From positions 2,270,903-2,334,902 of the forward strand of contig JAQFVV010012442.1 in the NCBI GenBank assembly GCA_028023455.1: 64,000 nucleotides of DNA, in the 5' to 3' direction. Made by a program: the position numbers and the translations under genes. Positions 56,756 to 64,000 of this stretch are shown here, piece by piece; positions within the stretch are counted from its first letter, which is position 1, and every line of letters starts with the position of its first letter. The DNA comes from Epiperipatus broadwayi. Taxonomy: Eukaryota; Onychophora; Udeonychophora; Euonychophora; Peripatidae. The notes below the pieces were generated by a model that had not been told where the DNA came from, searched no databases, and saw nothing but the letters and a program-made list of their open reading frames with translations.

Positions 56756-57283
56756 ATGGTCTACTTTTAGTTGATGAGGATTGCATTTATACTTTGTAAC
56801 AATGAACAATACCTTTTATTGAAATATTTATAAAAGTTAATTCCTAACCCTATGGGATGTACGTAAGGTGACCCGGATGGTCAGGTTGACAGTTTGTAGT
56901 CACTGCAGATCCGAACCCCTTAAATTGACATAAAAATCACCCCTATTGAATTAGTGTTGGTCTCACACAATCACTAGTTCACCTTATACTAGGACACTAA
57001 GAAAAATGCTTGTTTTAATAACCAGTTGATTCAGTCTACCTTTAGTTGATCTTGATTGTCAATAAACTTTGTAACCATATATACTACCATATTGTTCTTT
57101 TTGTATGTTAATTAGAAAACTTATTTCCAATTGCTATTGAATGTATGCACTGTGATCTGGGTGGGCATGTTGATATTTTGTAATCACTGCACATCTGGAT
57201 GTCTAAATTTAATGTAATCTCAATCAAATTGTCTCATTGTTGGTTTTCTAAACTTGTTCACTCAATCTTGTTATTGGAGTACG
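56756..57283 (+). repeat. Diverged tandem duplication, units of about 260-280 bp
   Basis: TCTACTTTTAGTTGATGAGG at 56760 recurs as TCTACCTTTAGTTGATCTTG at 57036. CTTTGTAAC, GTGACCCGGATGGTCAGGTT against GTGATCTGGGTGGGCATGTT, and GTAATCACTGCASATCYGRA follow in the same order. The unit is partly richer in G+C and could be the 3' untranslated part of the LINE fragment just upstream. Confidence 0.65.
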
Positions 57284-57446
57284 AATAAAATTTAGAGTTT
57301 TTAAAAAAACAATATTTGTAATCTATGTAACACATCTTTAATTAATAAAATTTATTGTTGAAACATAAACACTGCTTATCCTGACACAATTTATCAAAAT
57401 CATTGAAATATTTAATCTTTAGGCATAATACAATTAATAAAACAAG

Positions 57447-57607
57447 AAATAAATTTTGTAACTTGTTTTCAAGATTGTATGAAAAAGTTCATTAGAGGGA
57501 GCTTATCAATAGCTCCAAACAAGCTTTAATTTATAAAAGCCAAAAGAGAAAGTTTAAAGCTTTTTTTGGACTTATTGGTAAGCTCCCGCTAGTGATTATT
57601 TAGGCAT
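57447..57607. mobile_element. Shorter relative of the 39.1-kb MITE
   Basis: AAATAAATTTTGTAACTTGT and GGGAGCTTATCAATAGCT on the left pair with GGTAAGCTCCCGCTAGTGAT on the right. The internal TTATAAAAGCCAAAAG matches, inverted, CTTTTGGCACTTATAA at 39363. Confidence 0.6.
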
Positions 57608-58286
57608 TATATGTTTCAAACATTTCAATTGATGGATGAATAAAAATGTATTAGATCAATTAACAATAATGTTTAAATTTCTTCAATGAAATCCATTAAC
57701 AATATTAAGTTTCAAATATTATGTATTTACAATAAGTTGTTTTTATTCCCTAACTGTGGGATATGACCCTTACACATCATATAATGTGAAACCTTTATAT
57801 GTGAATGAATAAAAATTTATTCCTTAGAATAATTAATATTGTGTTTGAGCTCTTTATATGAAATCCAATAATAGTAATAAATTTCAAATATTTTATATAA
57901 CTACAATAAGTTGTTATTTATTTATTTTTGGCTGGTGATGTAAAAACTAGTTTGATGATTAACGGCTTTACTCCATAATAATACTTCTGTCAAATCTTTT
58001 CATGAATATAAAAACATCCATTAGTTAAAATTCATTTTCACAATAATTATCCAATAAATAGGCAGTCGTTTATAAAAATAGGTTGAATATAATGAATATA
58101 GTCTTAGGTGACTCACACAAGTAAGTTGAGATGATGACTTGGAAAAAAAACTATAATAGTATAGCATTACAAAATGAATTGAAAATTTCAAATTTCAATT
58201 AAATTTTTACATTACTTTTTGTGTTATTATCAAATAATTGATGTCAACATTTTTTTTACTTAGGACAGTGTTAAGATGCATTTATC
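57608..58286. other. AT-rich noncoding stretch
   Basis: Two imperfectly repeated stretches (TGAATAAAAATKTATT and GAAATCCATTAAC/GAAATCCAATAAT at 57643-57700 and 57803-57880); no gene. Confidence 0.6.
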
Positions 58287-58418
58287 ATAAAAAGCCAAAT
58301 GTTTCTTTTGGCTTCAGACAACAAAAGAAAAATAACTTAAGTCTATTGATAGGTTTATCACTTATGAGTACTTAGATCAATTTCATTAATAATGTTTCAC
58401 TCTTTTGGCTTTTTATGG
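58287..58418. repeat. Short inverted repeat ending in CATAAAAAGCCAAA
   Basis: CATAAAAAGCCAAA near 58287 and TTTGGCTTTTTATG near 58418 are complementary. The AAAAGCCAAAAG-type core links it to the MITEs at 39.1 and 57.4 kb. Confidence 0.45.
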
Positions 58419-58667
58419 GAAAATTTTAACATTGTTACAGTGATGTAATTGCCAGAAGGCAATTTCTTAAAATTTTAAAAAATTTTAGTTTCAATTTTTA
58501 TTGAAATAATTTTTAAAATTATGAAATAATATTCTTCAGTATATCAGTAATTTATTACATTAACTATTGAAATAAAAATACACATTATTACACTAGAAAA
58601 CAATATTGACAGTACCAATATTTATATAAATAATATTTTTATTTTATACCACTAAATATCACATAAT

Positions 58668-59382
58668 CACCATTTCTTATGTTTCCTCAAAACTGTTGCT
58701 TAAACAGGCAAAATTCTCCATAGAGTAGTGCCACTCAGGGCAAGCCAGAGTAATCAATGGATGTCAGAAGGCTTGTGCATAAAATCCCTATCTGCTGCCT
58801 ACTCATCCAATATTTTTGACTAGCTTCTAGCTTGTCACTTTCATCAGTGAGGAGCCTTGGATCTGAGAGCACTGCACCTAGATCTTAGGATCTAATGCAA
58901 TCTTTTAGCAGACATCTTCTATCCCTACTTATCTACAAAACTATGAGTCTTAAATTGAAAACATTAATATTTCAATCCAAGCTCATAAGCCTATATAGTC
59001 ATATAGGTCAGAAGTCAGCTCAGTACTCATACATTTTGGTGTCTTTAATTATTTAATAACCACAGCCACCACTATTCTATGAGGTAGGATTAATATTAAA
59101 CAACTAAATATTACATGAGTACCATTTCTTTTGCTTTCTCATAAATGTTATTTAAAACAGGCAAAACACTCCATATAGTAGTGCCACTCAGTGCAAGCCA
59201 GGATAATCAATACATTGTAGAAGGCTTATGCATAAAATCCCTATCTAGTGCCTACTCAACCAATATCCAGACTACTTTCTAGCTTGTAGCTTTCATCAGT
59301 GAGAAGCTTTGGATCTGAGAGCACTGCACCTAGATCTTAGGATCTAAAGCAACCTTCCAGCAGCCACCTTTTATCTCTACTG
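58668..59382 (+). repeat. Direct repeat, two units of about 270 bp
   Basis: The units at 58668-58935 and 59107-59382 share ACAGGCAAAA, GTAGTGCCACTCAG, GCATAAAATCCCTATCT, TTTCATCAGTGAG, and AGAGCACTGCACCTAGATCT followed by TAGGATCTAA. They are relatively rich in G+C for this window. An inverted fragment occurs at 52556. No coding frame. Confidence 0.85.
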
Positions 59383-59394
59383 GACGACAAAACA

Positions 59395-59930
59395 AATACA
59401 GGCCAAATATAATTAAAGAGTTGTTCAAAGAATTAAATAATTTAAATGGCTTAAAATGGATAAAAGGTGAAAATTTAATGTGAGTTCACTTTCTTGATCT
59501 TAAAATAACAAGAAATCAATGTGTGCTATGACCATTTAACCAATAGTAAAAGAATATTATATTCCATATAAATCACGAGTGCTTATGTCACATAAAATGG
59601 CAGTTTTGAAGTCTTTCTTATTTAGAAATAATAGTCTGCAAATATTCATTGTATAAAGATAAAAATATTGAAATATATTACAATGAATTGTTAAGTGTTG
59701 ATTACAATTATAATCATATATATAATGTTACTACATCTTTTAATACAAGATATAAGAATAAAAATTTTGATAATATTAATCCTCCGGCTAACAAAAAATA
59801 TGGATATCAATACCATATATTTCATATCATCAAGTAATTTTTATAAGGAAGATTTATAGACGTATATGTAATATTGCATTTTACACATCTCCTATATTAA
59901 AGAAATTAATAAATAATTCTAAAGATAAAA
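59395..59930 (+). pseudogene. Possible Penelope-like reverse transcriptase remnant
   Basis: VHFLDLKITRNQ at about 59490 resembles the conserved FLDxxI segment near the end of Penelope-like RTs. After frame changes, NPPANKKYGYQYHIF (to 59837) and RRICNIAFYTSPILKKL then INNSKDKTSF (59857-59940) follow at plausible spacing. Stops and shifts are frequent and no catalytic core or GIY-YIG domain is seen. Another RT family or chance is possible. Confidence 0.3.
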
Positions 59931-59946
59931 CCTCATTTATAAATGG

Positions 59947-60008
59947 ATATGTAAGTGTGGCAATGGATATATATATATATATATATATCCATTGCCACAC
60001 TTACATAT
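59947..60008. repeat. 62-bp perfect palindrome
   Basis: ATATGTAAGTGTGGCAATGG, an (AT)n centre, and the exact complement of the first part follow without a single mismatch (centre between 59977 and 59978). ATATCCATTGCCACAC is then repeated directly at 60006. It lies about 30 bases beyond the 3' end of LINE copy 2. Confidence 0.95.
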
Positions 60009-60042
60009 ATCCATTGCCACACTCTAAATGTATATATCATCA

Positions 60043-62880
60043 TCAACCATTATCAATCCACTGCAGGATGAAGGTCTCTCCAAGTTTAATCCATCCTCTC
60101 TGATCTTTAGCTTCTCTTCTCCACATCACCCCTGCACACTTTCTTATTTCATCCATCCATCTCACATGTGGTCTCTTTCTGAGTCTTTTACAAGCTCTTG
60201 AAATCCAGTTTAAAATTTCAATTGTCCATCTATTATCATCTCTTCTAGCAATATGTCCAGCCCAACTCCACTTCAACCTTTTAATTTTTTCAATGAGGTC
60301 AGTAACACCTGTTAGTTCTCTTACCCATACATTGCGTTTTCGATCTCTTCTTGTTACTCCCAACATACATCTCTCCATACTTCTTTGAGTGGTCTGAAGT
60401 CTTTGTATTGCTCTTCTATTAAGTGTCCAAGTCTCAGATCCATAAGTAAGAACCGGCAAAACACAACTGTCAAAAACCTTCCTTTTCAAACAAATAGGCA
60501 TATTTCCTTTCAGTATCAAGTTATTTCTACCAAAAGCACTCCAACCAAGTTTAATTCTATGATTAATTTCTTCCATTATGTTTCCATCCATATTAACAAT
60601 CTGACCAAGATATTTACAACTGTTAACTTCTTCTAATTCATCACAATCAATCTTTATTTTCATATTTTGAGCGAATCAATTAAACAATACTTTAGTCTTG
60701 TTAATATTTATCTTTAGTCCTACTTTCCTACTTTCATCTGATAATTCCTGCAACATATCCTGCAGCTCTAAAGCATTATTGGAAAAACAACTACACCATC
60801 TGCAAAATCTAAATGACTTAAATAATATCCATTTATTTTCACTCCTTTAGTTTCCCATTTAAATCCACAAAATACTACTTGCAGCACTGTTGTAAAAAGT
60901 TTTGGAGATAATGAATCACCTTATCTTACACCTTTCTCATTGTTGACTTTCCCACTTTCCCAGTATCATTATGTAATCTAATTGTGCTGTTGCATTTTTA
61001 TAAATATTCTTCAAAATATGACAATATCCTGGAGCTATACTTTGATGATCCAATGCTTTAATCACTGAAGAAATGTTTATAGAATCAAATGCCTTTTCAT
61101 AATCTACAAATCCAAAACATAATGGCAACTCATATTCATTCATCCTTTCTATAACTTCTCTCAATCCCTGGATATGATCTACTGTACTAAAACCACTTTT
61201 AAATCCAGATTGTTCTCTTGGTTGGTGGAAATCCAATGTTCTCTGTAGACAAGTTGTAATTATCTTGGTAAACATTTTATATAAAACTGATAAAAGGCTG
61301 ATAGGTCTGTAATTTCTAATATCTTCTTTATCACCTTTTTTAAATATTAATATTATTACTGCATTCTTCCAATCATCTGGTACATCGTTATCATTTAGAC
61401 ATTTGGTATATAACTTTGCTAAAAAAAAATTTCTATTTCTTCACCTGCTTCTTTTAATATATCAATTATAATTCCATCATTATCTAGAGCCTTTCCTTTC
61501 TTCATACATTTAATTGTGTGTTTCACTTCTTCATTTAAAATTCTGGGCAATTCGGAAGATGTAATAGATATAGGAGGTACTTGTTCTTTATTACTATATA
61601 ATTCTTGATAAAAATCTTCTACCAATTTCATGATGTCATCTCTCTTTTTAGTAACAATTCCATCTTTTTTTCTTATTGCAGATATAAATTTCCTACCAAT
61701 ACCAAAATGTTGTTTTACATTCTTAAGACTTTTATTTTCTTCTACAGCTTTCCTTGCTAGTTCACAGTTATACTTTCTTATATCATTTTCAACTCTTTTC
61801 TGCACCATTTTATAAAATTTGAGATATTCAATTCTTTTTAATGCATCATTTTTGTATATCTTCATATTCCTTCTTTTCTTCGTAAATTCTCTAGTCCCAG
61901 TAGAAATTTTATTGATCACTTGCTGCTTTTTCTACCAGCTATCTTTGTTGCTATTTTTAAAAGTATATCAGTTATTTTCTTATTAATTTCATTCAAATCT
62001 GAATCATGTTCAAAATCTACTAATACTTGAAACCGATTTGTAAGTTCTAATTTAAATTCATTAGAATGTTTCTGAAGATTAGGAATATCAACTGTAAATA
62101 TTGTTTTTCTTAATAATTTTTGTCTCTCTAGTTTCACATTAACACATATCTTACACCTTACCAATCGATGATCACTTCCTGTGTTAAATTTATTAAGAAC
62201 ATTACAATCTTGAAATATATATTTCCTGTTAGTCAAAATATAATCCAATTCTGGTGTACCTTCATTTGGATGCTTCCATGTCCATTTCATTTTAACATTT
62301 TTCTCAAAAAAAGAATTCATAATATAAAGTTTTTCTTTTTCTGCAAACTCAACAAGTCTATGTCCTCTCTCATTTCTATTACCATAACCAAAATTACCTA
62401 CAGCACTCTCATCTTTTATTTGTTTACCAATTCTAGCATTAAAGTCTCCCATAACAATTTTAAAATGTTGTTTTCTCTGATCAAAAGCCTTTTGTACATC
62501 CATATAAAAATCTTCTACTACTTCAGCACTGTGAGAACTTGTTGGGGAAAACTAAAATTATCTGCATTTGGTTATCTGCTGTTAATCACTACACCATCAA
62601 TCTTCTACTACTTCATCACTACACCATCAATCTCGACAATATTGTTCTTCCACTTTTTATTTATAATGAATCCTACTCCACTTGTATTTCCAATATTTGT
62701 GCCTTTATAATAGAGTATATGTCCACTTTTTAAATCAATTGTCTCTTCACCTTTTTTTCTAACTTCACAAAGTCCAATAATGACCCATTTAATATAAGAG
62801 AGTTCTTCTTCTAATTCTTGCAATCTTCCTTCACTTGAAAGTTATCTGCAGTTGTAAGTACCTAAATAAAAAGTCGTCAT
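60043..62880 (-). pseudogene. RTE-type LINE ORF2, copy 2, degenerate
   Basis: Same family as 16050-18865, opposite strand, and highly similar. Reading from ATG 62880: endonuclease pieces (GVGFIINKKW about 62650; GDFNARIGKQ about 62445; GNRNERGHRLVEF; TPELDYILTNRKYIF; GSDHRLVRC about 62165), the linker, RT motifs GKALDNDGIIID (about 61485), FKSGFSTVDHI and FVDYEKAFDSI (about 61100), and the C-terminal RRDDNRWTIEILNW to ILQWIDNG before the stop at 60043-60045. The RT catalytic box reads FADG instead of FADD (about 60803-60814), so the enzyme would be dead even without the stops (one at codon 13) and frameshifts. Homology with copy 1 begins only about 8 bases before the ATG, so the 5' end is truncated or different. 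Confidence 0.87.
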
Positions 62881-63280
62881 CAAATGGCACTTACTGTTAT
62901 TAAAAAGGGTTCAGAAATCAAAACAAAATTGCAAGGTAAATAATAATGTTTCAGCATCCATTTTTTATGAGCATAATAAATCATGTATTTATGGTTTTTA
63001 ACTTCAATTACAACAATGGAAAAATATTGCAAATAGAAAAAAATAACAAAAACATAATCAAGGAAGCTATGCTAAGATACAAATACAAACATGACTTAAT
63101 TAACATGCAGGCAGAAAATGTTAAGTTCCCAAAATTGTGAGAAGGTTAGTCTTTCAATGTGTAAATTGACAAACTGCAAGGATAATCTAAAGTGCTCCTA
63201 GATGGATAAAAACTTTTAAACTATATCTAATTACTGTATTTTTAAATATTAAATTATATAATTACACACACAGAAGCACA
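62881..63280. other. Noncoding stretch
   Basis: No gene recognised; LINE homology ends at about 62888. Confidence 0.55.
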
Positions 63281-63288
63281 GGCACACG

Positions 63289-63349
<61 letters not shown>

Positions 63350-63359
63350 AATAAAATGT

Positions 63360-63395
<36 letters not shown>

Positions 63396-63405
63396 AATAA
63401 AATGT
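63281..63405. repeat. Compound (CA)n(AT)n microsatellite with a repeated spacer
   Basis: (CA)n at 63291-63316 runs into (AT)n. The unit (AT)n plus AAAATAAATAAAATGTACA is then repeated (63317-63362 and 63363-63405). Confidence 0.93.
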
Positions 63406-64000
63406 ACATTAATTAAAAATAAAATTGTAATTATAATTGAAATAGTAAATTTAACGGTTTACAAACTATTACAAACAATCCTTAAATCTGCAGAAGTACT
63501 TTCGATTAATTTCTTAAACCTGACTCTACTGCCATTAAATTAAAAAAAAAAAAGCGGAAGCAAACATCATCAATTCAAATCCCATGAATCTCATATTTTA
63601 ATGTTAGCAGCTTGTCAATTTATTAAATACATTTTATTCCTGTTGTAACGATCAGAGAAAGGAGCTTAATGTGATCTGCACTACAGGGTGCCATCTAGGC
63701 ATTTGAACCTAGAAAAATTTATAAAGTAGGCAGATATGTTAGTCAAAAAAATTTTTTTTTAATTTTATTTATATATTTTGATATCTGGTCATTAGCCCAT
63801 GTCACTAGCTCAGGGAGTAGCAGAGATTTAATAATATAATATCTTATCTAATTATATTTCAATATTAAAAAATAAATAAAATAAGCCACTGCCAGTAATT
63901 AACATACAAAAATTTATTTACGCACATATATATATATATAAGATTTAACATTATTATTTTAATATGTTTACTTTAACATTTAACATTATTTTTACTTTTA
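63406..64000. other. Noncoding stretch to the window edge
   Basis: A patch somewhat richer in G+C lies at 63655-63715 and contains, on the minus strand, AGGTTCAAATGCC (B-box-like). No A box is evident, so it is not called as a SINE. A short (AT)n lies at 63925-63940. Confidence 0.5.

Noticed and set aside
58840-59310. Hammerhead-like CTGATGAAAG on the minus strand of the 58.7/59.1-kb repeats
   Set aside because: One unit has GAAG where GAAA is required and stem II differs between units; it is also antisense to the possible RT relic.
63655-63715. Minus-strand SINE suggested by AGGTTCAAATGCC
   Set aside because: No A box or anticodon-like arm at the right distance and no second copy in the window.

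Overview
The window is very A+T-rich metazoan DNA, roughly four-fifths A+T by eye. I see no intact host gene, no rRNA and no convincing functional tRNA. Everything recognisable is mobile-element or repeat material. The combination of RTE-type LINEs, a BED-finger hAT transposon, a Ty3/gypsy-like gag element, TA-flanked MITEs, tRNA-like SINEs and very long (AT)n and (TAA)n arrays fits an invertebrate animal. The LTR promoter has an arthropod-style TCAGT initiator, which leans weakly towards an arthropod. The species cannot be fixed from this window.

Layout. Bases 1-5140 and 13430-21940 look like two diverged direct copies of one noncoding block of about 5 kb. Each carries a (TAA)n array at the same relative place. 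The second copy is split by an RTE LINE (15605-18885), and part of the block recurs inverted at about 11350-12300. Bases 22317-28968 are a complete LTR retrotransposon with LTRs of about 1.6 kb, a primer-binding site, a gag gene with two in-frame stops, and no pol. It sits in an (AT)n array directly beside a foldback element of about 760 bp (28985-29746).

Bases 29808-34383 hold the most unusual item. This is a decayed minus-strand coding sequence of unknown identity with repeats of about 30 residues. A hAT transposon (30427-32986) with an 8-bp target duplication splits it inside one repeat unit. Bases 35341-36778 hold a (TAA)/(TTA) inverted array split by a TA-flanked MITE.

From 36.8 to 64 kb the DNA is mostly noncoding, with several MITEs, short satellites, a second diverged duplication (44.9-47.0 kb against 50.4-52.5 kb), remnants of a LINE zinc-knuckle domain and possibly a Penelope-like RT, and a second RTE copy on the minus strand (62880-60043).

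There is no pathway or operon here. The relations are of insertion history: LINE into duplication, LTR element into (AT)n, hAT into the repeat-coding pseudogene, MITE into (ATT)n. Similarities and coordinates of diverged repeats were judged by eye and boundaries are approximate.
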